DNA of 64,000 bases from Azoarcus sp. TTM-91 (GTDB taxonomy: Bacteria; Pseudomonadota; Gammaproteobacteria; Burkholderiales; Rhodocyclaceae), in assembly GCF_012911025.1 (NCBI RefSeq), contig NZ_WUEI01000006.1:34612-98611 (forward strand). The letters are read 5' to 3'. A model generated the notes under the pieces. It was not told the origin of the DNA. It ran no database searches and saw only the letters and a list, made by a program, of their open reading frames with translations. Made by a program: the position numbers and the translations under genes. Position 1 is the stretch's first letter. Each line of letters begins with the position of its first letter. Positions 47,488-56,655 of the stretch are shown in pieces.

Positions 47488-49536
47488 TCAGTGTTGCGGG
47501 CTGGCGCCCTTGTGGGCCTGGGCCAGGCGGTCCTGGATCTCGGCGGGGGCGGCCTCGTAGCCGGCGGCGCTGAGGGCGAACTCGCTCTCGCCGCCGCAGA
47601 TGGCCTTCAGCCTGGCCTCGAAGCCGTCCAGCTCGGCCATCGGCACCCGGGCGGAGAGCGTGGTCCAGCCGGGCGCGGGGCTGTCGGTGGCGGTGAGGCG
47701 GCCGCGGCGGCCGGCGAGCTCGGCGCTCACCTCGCCGAACTGGGCGTCGGCGATCTTCACCGTCAACTCCAGCAGCGGCTCCAGCACCTGCGGCCGGGCG
47801 GCGCGCACCGCCTCGATCAGCGCATGGCGGGCGGCGGTGACGAAGGAGACTTCGTTGGAGTCCACCGCATGGTGCTTGCCGTCGGTCACCACCACCCTGA
47901 GATCCTGCAGCGGGAAGCCGGCGTGGGCGCCTTCGGCCAGTGCCTGGCGCACGCCTTTCTCCACCGCCGGCATGAAGTGGGTGGGAATGGTGCCGCCCTT
48001 CACCTCGTCCGCCAGTTCCAGGCCGGCGCCGCGTGCCAGCGGCTCCACTCGCAGCGCCACTTCGCCGAACTGGCCGGCGCCGCCGCTCTGCTTCTTGTGG
48101 CGGTAGCGGGCCTCGGCGCTGATGCTGATGGTTTCGCGGTAGGGCACCGCCGGCGGCGCGGTGTCCAGTTGCAGGTTCCACCGGCTGGCGAGCTGCTCCA
48201 GCACGATCTGCAGGTGCTGGCGGCCCAGGCCGCGCACCACGGTATGGCGGCTGCGCGGGTCGAAGCTCACTTCCAGGCAGGGATCTTCGTCCACCAGCCG
48301 GGCCAGCGCCTCGGCCAGCTTTTGCTCGTCCGCCGGCTTGCGCGCGATCAGCGCCAGGCCGTGCACCGGCTGCGGGTAGGGTGGCGCGGCGAGGTGGAAG
48401 GCGTCCTCGTCATGGGAATCGTGCAGCACTGTGTCGTGGTGGATCTCGTCCACCCGCGCCACGGCGCACAGGTCACCGGCCACGCCCAGCGGCGTTTCCA
48501 CCGCGTTGCGGCCTTGCAGGCGCAGCAGGTGGGCGACCTTGAAGGGCTTGCGGCCGTCGCCGATGAAGAGCTGAGAGTTGGGCGTGATGCGGCCCTGGTG
48601 GATGCGGAACAGCGCCAGCTTGCCGCGGTAGGGGTCGTTGGCGATCTGGAACACATGGGCCAGCACGTGGCCCTCGGCGCTGGCCGCGACCACCACCGGC
48701 GTTGCCGCCACGCCTTCCCCCTTGAGGAAGCGCGGCGGATTGCCTTCGGTGGGGTCGGGCATCAGCCGGCCGAGGATGTCCAGCAGTTCGCGCACGCCGG
48801 CGCCGCTGCGGGCGGAGACGAAGCACACCGGCACCAGGTGGCCTTCGCGCAGGGCCTGTTCGAAGGGGGCGTGCAGCTGGTCCGGCGTCAGGCTCTCGCC
48901 CTGCTCCAGGTAGGCGGCCATCAGCGCCTCGTCCAGCTCCACCACCTGATCGACGATGGCTTCGTGGGCGGCGCTGACGCTGGAGAAGGCGGTGGCCGCG
49001 GCGGCGTCCGGGGCGAAGAAGCAGTCCACCACGTCCTGGCCGTCGGCCGCCGGCAGGTTGAGCGGCAGGCACTCGGGCCCGAAGGCGGCGACGATCTCGC
49101 CCAGGGTGGCGGCGCAGTCGGCGCCGGCGGTGTCCATCTTGCTGACGATGATGAGGCGGCACTTGTCCGCGGCGGCGGCCATCAGCCGGCGGCTGGCGCT
49201 GTCCACCCCGGCGCTGGCGCTGATGACGATGGCGGCGGTCTCCACCGCCGGCAGCACCGCCAGCGCGCGGCCGGCGAGGTCGGGCAGGCCGGGGGCGTCC
49301 ACCAGGTTGATCCAGTGGCCGGCCCATTCCAGGTGGGCCAGGGTGGCGTTGAGCGAGTGGCCCAGCGCCTTCTCCTGTACGTCATGGTCGGACACGGTGT
49401 CGCCGCGCTCCACGCTGCCGGCGCTGCCGATCTCGCCACCGGCGGCGAGCAGGGCTTCCAGCAGGCTGGTCTTGCCGCCGCCGGCGGGGCCGAGCAAGGC
49501 GATGTTGCGGATGTCGTGGACGGAATTGGGCGTCAT
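47488..49536 (-). CDS. Elongation factor G-like GTPase (EF-G2 subgroup)
   Basis: 682 residues with all EF-G domains but only moderate likeness to the housekeeping factor. The P-loop is GPAGGGKTS, switch II DAPG replaces DxPG-His forms, and the NKxD motif reads SKMD. Domain IV has the family YRHKKQSGGAGQFGEV stretch, and GGTIPTHFMPAVEKGVRQAL follows. Members of this group often lack translocase activity and their role is uncertain (ribosome recycling or stress are proposals). It is followed by the orphan DUF4212 gene. Confidence 0.9.
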   Translation of the reverse strand: MTPNSVHDIRNIALLGPAGGGKTSLLEALLAAGGEIGSAGSVERGDTVSDHDVQEKALGHSLNATLAHLEWAGHWINLVDAPGLPDLAGRALAVLPAVETAAIVISASAGVDSASRRLMAAAADKCRLIIVSKMDTAGADCAATLGEIVAAFGPECLPLNLPAADGQDVVDCFFAPDAAAATAFSSVSAAHEAIVDQVVELDEALMAAYLEQGESLTPDQLHAPFEQALREGHLVPVCFVSARSGAGVRELLDILGRLMPDPTEGNPPRFLKGEGVAATPVVVAASAEGHVLAHVFQIANDPYRGKLALFRIHQGRITPNSQLFIGDGRKPFKVAHLLRLQGRNAVETPLGVAGDLCAVARVDEIHHDTVLHDSHDEDAFHLAAPPYPQPVHGLALIARKPADEQKLAEALARLVDEDPCLEVSFDPRSRHTVVRGLGRQHLQIVLEQLASRWNLQLDTAPPAVPYRETISISAEARYRHKKQSGGAGQFGEVALRVEPLARGAGLELADEVKGGTIPTHFMPAVEKGVRQALAEGAHAGFPLQDLRVVVTDGKHHAVDSNEVSFVTAARHALIEAVRAARPQVLEPLLELTVKIADAQFGEVSAELAGRRGRLTATDSPAPGWTTLSARVPMAELDGFEARLKAICGGESEFALSAAGYEAAPAEIQDRLAQAHKGASPQH

Positions 49537-49698
49537 GGCTGGTCTCCCGACGTGCGCGTGTTTTCTTGTGAGTCTTCTTGTTTATGCGCGCAGTGTCCGT
49601 CCGACGCCCCTGCGCAGGCAATGCGCGGGATCAAAGTTCCGGCCGCCGGGCGGCGGCGTGTTGCGCTGCGGCAGCCGCTGCCGGCAGCGGCTGGCTGC

Positions 49699-51336
49699 TC
49701 AGGCGCTCTTCAGGCCGGCCCGGCGGGTGAGCCAGATCGCAGCCAGGGGCAGCAGCAGGGTGAGCACCGCGATGGTGAGCAGCAGGCCGCCGAGTTCGCT
49801 GTAATCCGCCGGGGTGGTGACGGTGCCGGCGGTATCTTTCACCTCGCGGGTGACCATGTAGATGCGGTTGAGGTGCTCGGTGGCGAGCTGGGAGGCAGAC
49901 AGCGCCAGGTTGGTGAAGGAGGCCATCACCGCGAAGAAGGTGGCCTTCAGGTGCTGCGGTGCGGAATTCGCGATCCAGGCCAGCATCGGCACCATGGAAA
50001 CCTGGCCCAGCGGCGATTCCAGCGCGGTGTTGGCGATGGCGATGAAGCGTGCATCCACCACGCCGCCGGTGTGGGCGGCGGTCCATTCGTGCAGGCCATG
50101 GAACATGCCGATGATGGGCACCGACAGCAGCGTAGTCGCCAGCGTGAGGAAGACGACGATGTAGGCGATGGAGCGCTCCGCCATGAAGCGGCGGAACAGG
50201 AACAGGCCGGCCAGGGTGAGGCCGCTGGTGATGAGGTCCAGGCGGGAGAGGAAGGACTGGTCGAAGCCGAGCACGTCTATCATCCACCAGGTGGCGCCGG
50301 CGCCCGGCAGCGGCATGGCGCGGAACACGAAGATGACGATGGCGGTGCCCAGCAGGGTGCGCCGCGCCGCCGGTTCCAGCTCGCCCAGCAGGCGGCGCAT
50401 GAGGAAGGCGATGACGGCGAAGGAGCCGAGGAAGATGGCTTCCTGGCTGTATTCGAAGTCTGACAGGCCCAGGCTCAGCGTGAGGGTGACGAAGACCGCG
50501 CTGCCGCCCAGTACCCACCAGTTGGGCGAGGTGGTTTCTTCCGGCTCGTGCACTGCGCGGGCGATCTCCGCCTCGCTGCGGCCCAGCGCCCGTAGCCGCT
50601 GGGCCTCTCTGCGCTTGAGCCAGCCTGCGAGCAGCACGCCGCTGATGGACAGCAGCGGAATCGCCAGCGCGAACTCGTAGATGCGCAGGTAGATCGCTAC
50701 CTTCTCCGCTTCACCCAGCCCGGCCGCGCCCTGGAACATGACGACGTTGGCGAGGGACACCAGCACGCTGCCGCCGATGATGGCGACCCGGCCCAGCATC
50801 TGCATGGTGGTGTGCATGAGGCGGATGTCCTCGGCCGGCAGCGGCTGGCCACGCTCATCCAGCCGCGGCACCGCTTCCACCGTCATCGCGTCGGCCACCG
50901 CGTCCTGCATCACGTAGCCCACCGGCGCCAGCAGGGTGGAGAGCACGAACCAGGCGCTGGCCGGCATCACTGCCGTCATTGCCTCAGGCTGGCCGAGCAG
51001 GCCGATCATGATCAGCAGGCTGGCGGCGATCAGCAGCGCGCCCAGGTAGACCAGCCCCGCCTTGTAGCGCCACAGCAGATCCACCAGGTGGCCGATGGGC
51101 ATCTTCAGCGCCCAGGGGATCACCGCCCAGAAGCCGAGGGCGGCGATGAAGGCGGCGGAGAGGTCCAGGTAGTCCTTGATGAAGAAGGTGCCGACGATGC
51201 CGGTGAGGGTGGAGATGCCGTAGGCGCAATACACCATCAGCGGCGGCAGGTAGGACAGCCGCATTTCGCGGCCCAGTTCCAGGATGTTGCGGTCGAACCA
51301 GCGGAAGAGGGTGTTGCGGTGCTGGGCAGTGGCCAC
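49699..51336 (-). CDS. Major-facilitator-type transporter, BT1-like candidate
   Basis: 545-residue inner-membrane protein with about 12 spans. An N-terminal pattern (YGISTLTGIVGTFFIKDYLD, then FWAVIPWALKMPIGHLVDLL) resembles folate/biopterin BT1-type carriers. A charged central loop (LKRREAQRLRALGRSEAEIA) separates the halves. The GTG at 51336 has AAGGAG eight bases upstream; longer in-frame readings run into lrgB. It lies 41 bases after lrgB in the same direction. The substrate is unknown; BT1 likeness is by pattern only. Confidence 0.7.
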   Translation of the reverse strand: MATAQHRNTLFRWFDRNILELGREMRLSYLPPLMVYCAYGISTLTGIVGTFFIKDYLDLSAAFIAALGFWAVIPWALKMPIGHLVDLLWRYKAGLVYLGALLIAASLLIMIGLLGQPEAMTAVMPASAWFVLSTLLAPVGYVMQDAVADAMTVEAVPRLDERGQPLPAEDIRLMHTTMQMLGRVAIIGGSVLVSLANVVMFQGAAGLGEAEKVAIYLRIYEFALAIPLLSISGVLLAGWLKRREAQRLRALGRSEAEIARAVHEPEETTSPNWWVLGGSAVFVTLTLSLGLSDFEYSQEAIFLGSFAVIAFLMRRLLGELEPAARRTLLGTAIVIFVFRAMPLPGAGATWWMIDVLGFDQSFLSRLDLITSGLTLAGLFLFRRFMAERSIAYIVVFLTLATTLLSVPIIGMFHGLHEWTAAHTGGVVDARFIAIANTALESPLGQVSMVPMLAWIANSAPQHLKATFFAVMASFTNLALSASQLATEHLNRIYMVTREVKDTAGTVTTPADYSELGGLLLTIAVLTLLLPLAAIWLTRRAGLKSA

Positions 51337-51377
51337 GCGGAGGCTCCTTGGGTAGCGGTCGGTCGGCGGGGAGGGGC

Positions 51378-52112
51378 TCAGCGGCCCAGCAGTCTTTCCA
51401 GCCAGGGCAGTAGCCAGGGCAGGGACACGGCGGTGAGCAGGCCGTTCAATCCCATCGCCAGCGCGGCGAAGGCGCCGGCCTGTTCGCTCACCTGGAAGGC
51501 GCGGGCGGTGCCTATGCCGTGGGAGGCGATGCCGATGGCGAAGCCGCGCACCGCATGGTCGTCGATGCGCAGCAGACGGTAGAGGTAGCGCGCGCCGACC
51601 GCGCCCAGGATGCCGGTGGTGATCACCAGCACCGCGGTGAGCGAGGGCAGGCCGCCCAGGCTTTCGGCCACCGCCATCGCGATCGGCGTGGTGACGCTCT
51701 TGGGCGCCAGCGACATCAGCGATTCCCGGCTGGCGCCAAGCAGCGCGCCGATGGCGTAGGCCGACAGCGCGGCGGTGAGCGAGCCGGCCACCAGCGCGAT
51801 CACCAGCGGCCCGGCCATCGCCTTCAGCTTCGGCCACTGGGCATGGAGCGGAATCGCCAGCGCCACCGTGGCCGGGCCGAGCAGGAAGTGCACGAATTGC
51901 GCGCCGTCGAAATAGGTTTTGTACGGCATGCCGGTGACCAGCAGCAGTACGGCGATGAAGCTGACCGACAGCAGCACCGGGTTGGCCAGCGGATGAAAGC
52001 CGGCGCGGCGGTAGAGCCAGAAGGCGGCCTGGTAGGCGAGCAGGGTGAGGGTGAGCCCGAGCAGCGGCGTGGCGGAGAGATAGACCCAGATTTCGCTGAG
52101 GCTGTGGCTCAT
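51378..52112 (-). CDS. lrgB: LrgB-family membrane protein
   Basis: 244 residues, multi-spanning. The family core is SLAPKSVTTPIAMAVAESLGG and GFAIGIASHGIGTARAFQ. LrgB works with LrgA in holin-like control of murein hydrolases in some bacteria, or as a metabolite (for example pyruvate or glycolate) exporter. It overlaps the lrgA stop as ATGA, showing coupling. Confidence 0.92.
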   Translation of the reverse strand: MSHSLSEIWVYLSATPLLGLTLTLLAYQAAFWLYRRAGFHPLANPVLLSVSFIAVLLLVTGMPYKTYFDGAQFVHFLLGPATVALAIPLHAQWPKLKAMAGPLVIALVAGSLTAALSAYAIGALLGASRESLMSLAPKSVTTPIAMAVAESLGGLPSLTAVLVITTGILGAVGARYLYRLLRIDDHAVRGFAIGIASHGIGTARAFQVSEQAGAFAALAMGLNGLLTAVSLPWLLPWLERLLGR

Positions 52113-52480
52113 GGCCGGGCCTCCCCACTGGCGCGCGGCGTTTCCCGGCGGCGCATCAGCGCGCGCAGCACCAGCGCGGTAACGGCGATGGCGAGGGCGG
52201 TGCTGCCCAGTAGCGCGGCGGTCAGCGGCAGCCATTCGGCGGCCAGACGGTCGCCGTAGAGCACGATGCCGGTGCCGGCGGGCACGAACAGCAGGGAGAG
52301 GTGCATCAGCAGCGTGCCGGAGGTGGTGCGCAATTCCTCGCTCGGCCCGCCGCGTAGCAGCAAGGCGAGGAAGAGCAGGCCCATGCCGATCACCGGGCCG
52401 GGAATGGGCAGCGCCAGCGCGCGGGCGATCACTTCGCCTATCAATTGGAACAACAGCAGCAGGGTGAGAGCGCCTAGCAT
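52109..52480 (-). CDS. lrgA: LrgA/CidA-family holin-like protein
   Basis: 123 residues, four membrane helices. FQLIGEVIARALALPIPGPV and IGMGLLFLALLLRGG are followed by MHLSLLFVPAGTGIVLY, the CidA/LrgA signature. It is the first gene of lrgA-lrgB and possibly of the following transporter. No LytS/LytR or LysR regulator lies next to it. Confidence 0.92.
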   Translation of the reverse strand: MLGALTLLLLFQLIGEVIARALALPIPGPVIGMGLLFLALLLRGGPSEELRTTSGTLLMHLSLLFVPAGTGIVLYGDRLAAEWLPLTAALLGSTALAIAVTALVLRALMRRRETPRASGEARP

Positions 52481-52655
52481 GGTCTATCTCGCTTGTCGGC
52501 CCGGCGCGGGGAGGTTCGCCGGGGGTAAGCGAGCATAGCCGATGCGGCGGCCAATGCTGCAGTACGGCATCGGCGCTGCGCGGTTGTTGGCGCTGCCTGC
52601 AGCCTCGGCCTGGTGGCGCCAGGCAGGCTGCCCCAGGCAGCGGCCAGGTCGCGGA

Positions 52656-53594
52656 TCAGGTCAGCAGCACATGCCCAGCGGTGCGCACCACGATGCCCAC
52701 CACCGCGCCCAGCGCGGCCGGTTTCCACACCGCCGCCACCCGCGGGCCGGCGGACATCATGATGGCCACGCCGGCCACGTCCAGCGGGTGGGTGAGGAAG
52801 CCGGCGCTGTGGTTCAGCGTGGCGACGGTGGTGGTGCCGCTCTTCAGCATCTCGTCCATCACGCCCATCATCGCGGTGCCGCCGGCAATGTACTTGGTGA
52901 GGCTGAGCAGGATCAGCGCCGGGTCGATGCCCAGCAGCGCCAGCAGCGGCGTCAATACATCCTTGAGGGCATCGATGGCGCCGGTGGCGCGCAGCGCCAT
53001 CACCGCGACCAGCGCCAGCACCAACATGGGAATGGCACCCACCGCGATCTTGAAGGCCTCGGCGCCGGCGCGGTTGATCACGTCCAGCACGCCCTTGGCG
53101 CTGTCCGCCACGTGGTGGTGCAGGGTTTCGTCCACCGTGCCCTCGGCGGTGGACAGGCGGCGGCCGAAGCCGTGGTAGGTGGCGGCCGCGGCCACCAGCC
53201 CGCCGAGCACCGACAGCAGCAGGGTGAGGCCGAACTGCAGGCCCATGGCGGCCATCGGGAAGGTGACGTTGGCTTGCGCCATCGCCATGACCATCGCCAA
53301 CGTGGCGGCGAGGTGGCGGTCGGAGGCGCCGCGGCTTTCCATCATGGTCAGCGTGGCCACCGGCGCGGCGAAGCTGACGAAGTTGATCTGCAGCGCGGCG
53401 AATACGCCCAGCCCGGTGAGGCCGGCGGGGCGCAGCAGGGGGGCAACGCGGGCGACCAGCCAGTCGAGCACGCCCTTCGCTTCCAGCAGCCGCATCAGCG
53501 ACAGCATCACCACCATCACCGGCAGCAACACGAAGAGGGAGAGTTCGATGGCCGAGCGGCCGGCGCGCAGGATGATGTCGGTCAGCAGGTCCAT
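52656..53594 (-). CDS. Gate-domain (nucleoside-recognition) membrane protein, SpmA/SpmB-like
   Basis: 312 residues, about eight membrane helices with two Gate-type repeats (VARVAPLLRPAGLTGLGVFA ... INFVSFAAPVATLTMM; KYIAGGTAMMGVMDEMLKSG). Gate proteins include nucleoside transporters and the SpmA/SpmB pair, but in non-sporulating bacteria the function is unknown. The ATG at 53594 opens the first amphipathic helix. It stands alone; the adjacent 152 bases upstream hold nothing recognisable. Confidence 0.78.
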   Translation of the reverse strand: MDLLTDIILRAGRSAIELSLFVLLPVMVVMLSLMRLLEAKGVLDWLVARVAPLLRPAGLTGLGVFAALQINFVSFAAPVATLTMMESRGASDRHLAATLAMVMAMAQANVTFPMAAMGLQFGLTLLLSVLGGLVAAAATYHGFGRRLSTAEGTVDETLHHHVADSAKGVLDVINRAGAEAFKIAVGAIPMLVLALVAVMALRATGAIDALKDVLTPLLALLGIDPALILLSLTKYIAGGTAMMGVMDEMLKSGTTTVATLNHSAGFLTHPLDVAGVAIMMSAGPRVAAVWKPAALGAVVGIVVRTAGHVLLT

Positions 53595-53746
53595 GCGGCC
53601 TTGTTGTTCTTTTGCGGGGCAGCAGATGCTAACCGCAGGGCGGCCTCAACGCGAGCCGGTGGGCGGCCGCGGGGAAGGCTGGTGCCGGGGCGCCCGGAAT
53701 CCGGCGCCGTTGGCGGCGTACCGCTGTGAGGCGACGGGGTGCGGGC

Positions 53747-53947
53747 TCAGTCGTCCTTGCGGTGCTCGTCGTCGTCCACCGGAGCGGGCACCGCCGGGGC
53801 GCCCAGCGTCACCGTGATCAGCATCAGCAGCATCGGCGCGAGGGTAAGCGCGAAGGCTTCGAAGCTGCGCATGCCGAAACCGATGACCAGGGGCAGCACG
53901 AGCACGCCACAGGCCAGGAATTCGGTAATTTTGCTCCAGCGGTCCAT
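53747..53947 (-). CDS. Small hypothetical membrane protein
   Basis: 66 residues with two predicted membrane helices (ITEFLACGVLVLPLVIGF and FALTLAPMLLMLITVTLG) and an acidic C-terminal tail (VDDDEHRKDD). The ATG at 53947 has AGGAGAACC upstream. No family recognised. Confidence 0.6.
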   Translation of the reverse strand: MDRWSKITEFLACGVLVLPLVIGFGMRSFEAFALTLAPMLLMLITVTLGAPAVPAPVDDDEHRKDD

Positions 53948-54026
53948 AACGGTTCTCCTGTCGGGATCTTGTCTTCTTATGCCCCTCTATGACTTTCCGG
54001 CAGTCGCCGCCGGCCGCCCGAGGGGC

Positions 54027-54096
54027 TTTGTGCAATGCACAAATTCAGCTCTAGCTTAGACCTCCTGCCCGCTGCGCGCCCGTGTGGAATTCCACA
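54027..54096. promoter_or_regulatory. Two palindromic operator candidates upstream of PHB depolymerase
   Basis: TTTGTGCAATGCACAAA (54027-54043) is a perfect palindrome with one central base. TGTGGAATTCCACA (54083-54096) is a perfect 14-base palindrome. Centres are about 54 bases apart (five helical turns), and both use TGTG(C/G)A half-sites. They lie in the 442-base gap between the small membrane protein (minus) and the depolymerase (plus). The rest of the gap, 54097-54389, has no clear promoter. Confidence 0.6.
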
Positions 54097-54389
54097 ATAA
54101 GGCGTAGCGGCGAGCGGCAGCCCTACCGCTTCTTCCTGCAAGCGGCCTGCCCGGCGTAGCGGGGGCGGCTTGCGCCCTTGCCCGCTCCCAGGCGGCGCAA
54201 GGCCAAAGGATGAGTGACTGTGAAAGCGCCCCGGTGTTGCACCGACGGCGTAGAACTTTCGTTCTTCAGCCCAATCGCATTCCCCAAAACGGGTGGCGAA
54301 ATCAATACGAATGGATGAAGTGCCTTGCTCCCCGCGGGTCCTCAAACTATGTTTCCAGCATCTTTTGCGGTGCAACAAGGAGACGTGGA

Positions 54390-55949
54390 ATGAAGACCAA
54401 TCCGCATGCCCGGGCGCTTTCCGGGCTGGCCCTGATATGGCTGCTGGGTAGCGCCGCCGCCACCGCGGCGGAGCCGCTGCCGGCCTTGAATCTGGACCTG
54501 GGCCAGACCACCGTGTCCGGCATTTCTTCCGGCGCTTTCATGGCGGTGCAGTTCGGTACCGCGCATTCGGCGACCGTCACCGGCGTGGCCGCCACCGCAG
54601 GCGGGCCCTATTTCTGCGCCGGGCAGGATTCCTGGGCGGGGGCAGGGGTGAGCCGTGCCATCGCCCGTTGCATGCAGGGCGATCCCAGCTATCCGGCGGT
54701 GCCCATCACCGCTACCGACCTGTCGCAGATGAGCGCCGCGGTGCGCGCCTGGGGCGCCCGCGGGCTGATAGACGACAGCGCCAACCTGGCGCAGCAGCGG
54801 GTGTGGATCTTCCACGGCTATAACGATGGCATCGTCAAGCGGCCGGTGAGCGACGCGCTGCAGAGCTGGTATGGCGGTTTCGTGCCGGCGGGGCAGATCT
54901 TCTACAAGGACGAGTTGCGCGCGGCCCATGCGCAGATTTCCGCCAGTTGCGCGGCGGGTGGCAGTGGTGCGGCGGTGGCCGAGGGGGCCAGCTGCAACCC
55001 CTGCGCCATCACCGGCGGCAATTTCATCAACCAGTGCCCGGCCGCCAGCGCATCCGGCAGTGCCGCCTACGACGCCGCCGGCGTGGCGCTGCAACTCTTC
55101 TACGGCCCGCTGCAGCGCACCGCCAGCGGCAGCCTGGGCGGGCAGGTGCTGGCTTTCGACCAGCGGCCCTACATCCAGCGCGACGGCGGCTCGCTGCCGG
55201 CCATCCGCGCCTCGATGGCCGATGGCGGTTACCTCTACCTGCCGGCTGCCTGCGCCGCCGGCCAGCCCTGCCGGCTGCATGTCGCCTTCCACGGCTGCCA
55301 GCAGCAGTCCGGCAACATCGGCACCGCCTTCGTCACCGGCGCAGGCTTCAACGAATGGGCGGACGCCAACCGCATCGTGGTGCTCTACCCGCAGACGGCG
55401 GCCACCACCGCGGTGCCGCTCACGCCCTTCAATCCGCAGGGCTGCTGGGACTGGTGGGGCTACGGCGACTTCGGCTACCAGGCCGCCGGCCACTATGCGA
55501 CCAAGGACGGCACCCAGATCGCCGCCATCTGGCGCATGGTGCAGCGGCTGGCGAGCGGCGGCAGCGGAACGGTGGGCGTCAGCCCCACCACGGTGCCGAC
55601 GCTGCAGGTGCTGGATGCCTCCGCCAGCCAGGTCGCGCTGGCGTGGTCGCCGGTGGAGGGCGCCACTGGCTACCGGCTCTACCGTGGCACCGGAATGGAT
55701 GGCCCGCTGCAGCCGCTGACGGCCACGCCGGTGGACGGGCCCTCCTGGGTGGATGGCGGTCTGGCGCCGCAGTCCAGCTATCGCTACCAGCTGCGGCCGG
55801 TGGATGGCAGTGGTGCCGAGGGCAGCCCCTCCGCCACGGTGACGCTGACCACCGGGCAGACGGCGCCGGCCTGCGATCCTTACTTCTCGCTGGCACAGGA
55901 CACGGTGGTGGACCGTAACAACCGGCCGACGACCAAGGTCTGCCCCTGA
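54390..55949 (+). CDS. Secreted poly(3-hydroxybutyrate) depolymerase with fibronectin type III domain
   Basis: 519 residues. A signal peptide (cut near ATAAEP, residue 27) is followed by the catalytic domain with a lipase box G-I-S-S-G (Ser46), unusually close to the N-terminus as in the circularly permuted depolymerase type. AFHGCQQQSGN forms the oxyanion region, PQGCWDWWGYGDFGYQ and GHYATKDG carry the remaining family residues. A fibronectin III domain covers about 410-490 and a short Cys-containing tail follows. It would release hydroxybutyrate from external PHB. The ATG at 54390 has AAGGAG upstream. Confidence 0.9.
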   Translation: MKTNPHARALSGLALIWLLGSAAATAAEPLPALNLDLGQTTVSGISSGAFMAVQFGTAHSATVTGVAATAGGPYFCAGQDSWAGAGVSRAIARCMQGDPSYPAVPITATDLSQMSAAVRAWGARGLIDDSANLAQQRVWIFHGYNDGIVKRPVSDALQSWYGGFVPAGQIFYKDELRAAHAQISASCAAGGSGAAVAEGASCNPCAITGGNFINQCPAASASGSAAYDAAGVALQLFYGPLQRTASGSLGGQVLAFDQRPYIQRDGGSLPAIRASMADGGYLYLPAACAAGQPCRLHVAFHGCQQQSGNIGTAFVTGAGFNEWADANRIVVLYPQTAATTAVPLTPFNPQGCWDWWGYGDFGYQAAGHYATKDGTQIAAIWRMVQRLASGGSGTVGVSPTTVPTLQVLDASASQVALAWSPVEGATGYRLYRGTGMDGPLQPLTATPVDGPSWVDGGLAPQSSYRYQLRPVDGSGAEGSPSATVTLTTGQTAPACDPYFSLAQDTVVDRNNRPTTKVCP

Positions 55950-56006
55950 GGCGCGCGCGGCCGGGCCGAGCCAAGGCTGCGGCCGCGGCTGCTCCGCGCA
56001 TGGCCA

Positions 56007-56029
56007 GCGCCGGGGTACTGGACCCCGGC
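56007..56029. terminator. Hairpin between depolymerase and convergent small gene
   Basis: CGCCGGGGT-ACTGG-ACCCCGGCG is a nine-pair stem without a proper T-run, positioned between convergent stops. It is a weak terminator at best. Confidence 0.35.
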
Positions 56030-56031
56030 GT

Positions 56032-56352
56032 TCAAGGCCGTCGCCGATGGTACTGGGCGACCAGAACCTGGATCTTGAGCCGGATGATGTCCGCGAGCAG
56101 GCGCATCTTCCTTTCATGTTCCTGATGCGCGATGTCGTAGATCTGCTTCTTCAACGTCTCGTTGCCGTCGCTCGGCAGGCTGAGCGACCACTCGGTGAAG
56201 AAGGCGTCATAGCTGTCCACCGTCTTGATGAGCTCGAACCGGAGCTTCTCCCGCTCCTTTTCCGGGATGGTGCTCAGGGCCGTGTCGATGACGGCTTCGA
56301 GGTCCGAACGCTTCTGTTGATTCTGGAGGGGGAACTGGATGACTTCGGACAT
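56032..56352 (-). CDS. Small helical hypothetical protein
   Basis: 106 residues, almost wholly charged and alpha-helical (IPEKEREKLRFELIKTVDSY; HQEHERKMRLLADIIRLKIQ), cytoplasmic. The ATG at 56352 has GGAGG eight bases upstream, supporting translation. No domain is recognised. The following 300 bases to aceB hold only the aceB terminator. Confidence 0.65.
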   Translation of the reverse strand: MSEVIQFPLQNQQKRSDLEAVIDTALSTIPEKEREKLRFELIKTVDSYDAFFTEWSLSLPSDGNETLKKQIYDIAHQEHERKMRLLADIIRLKIQVLVAQYHRRRP

Positions 56353-56581
56353 GGGTGCCTCCGGTCTTCATGTAAACAGGATGGGCGCCTGAATCAATTT
56401 CCGCGCCAGTCCGTAAGCCGCTGATTCTTCAGGACGGGGCGCAACGCGCCTGTGCCATTCGCGACAAATGCCGCAGGCCTTTTCCCGCCGCGCACCCCCG
56501 GAAATGCCGGATGACGCCGAATCGCCGGCTTTGTGCCTGTCGCTCACCCCGGGGGCAAGACGGGCGGTGGCGCGCGGGCGC

Positions 56582-56613
56582 AAAAAAAGGGCGCACCCAT
56601 TGCGGGTGCGCCC
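56582..56613 (-). terminator. Terminator of aceB
   Basis: On the minus strand GGGCGCACCC-GCAAT-GGGTGCGCCC is a ten-pair stem followed by seven T residues, about 40 bases after the aceB stop. Confidence 0.92.
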
Positions 56614-56655
56614 ATTGTTCCAAGCCGGCCCGCTCGCGTGGGCCGGGCGAGGCTA

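Noticed and set aside
47491..50463. 990-codon plus-strand frame opposite the EF-G-like gene and the transporter
   Set aside because: Low-complexity shadow; the EF-G motifs and membrane segments lie on the minus strand.
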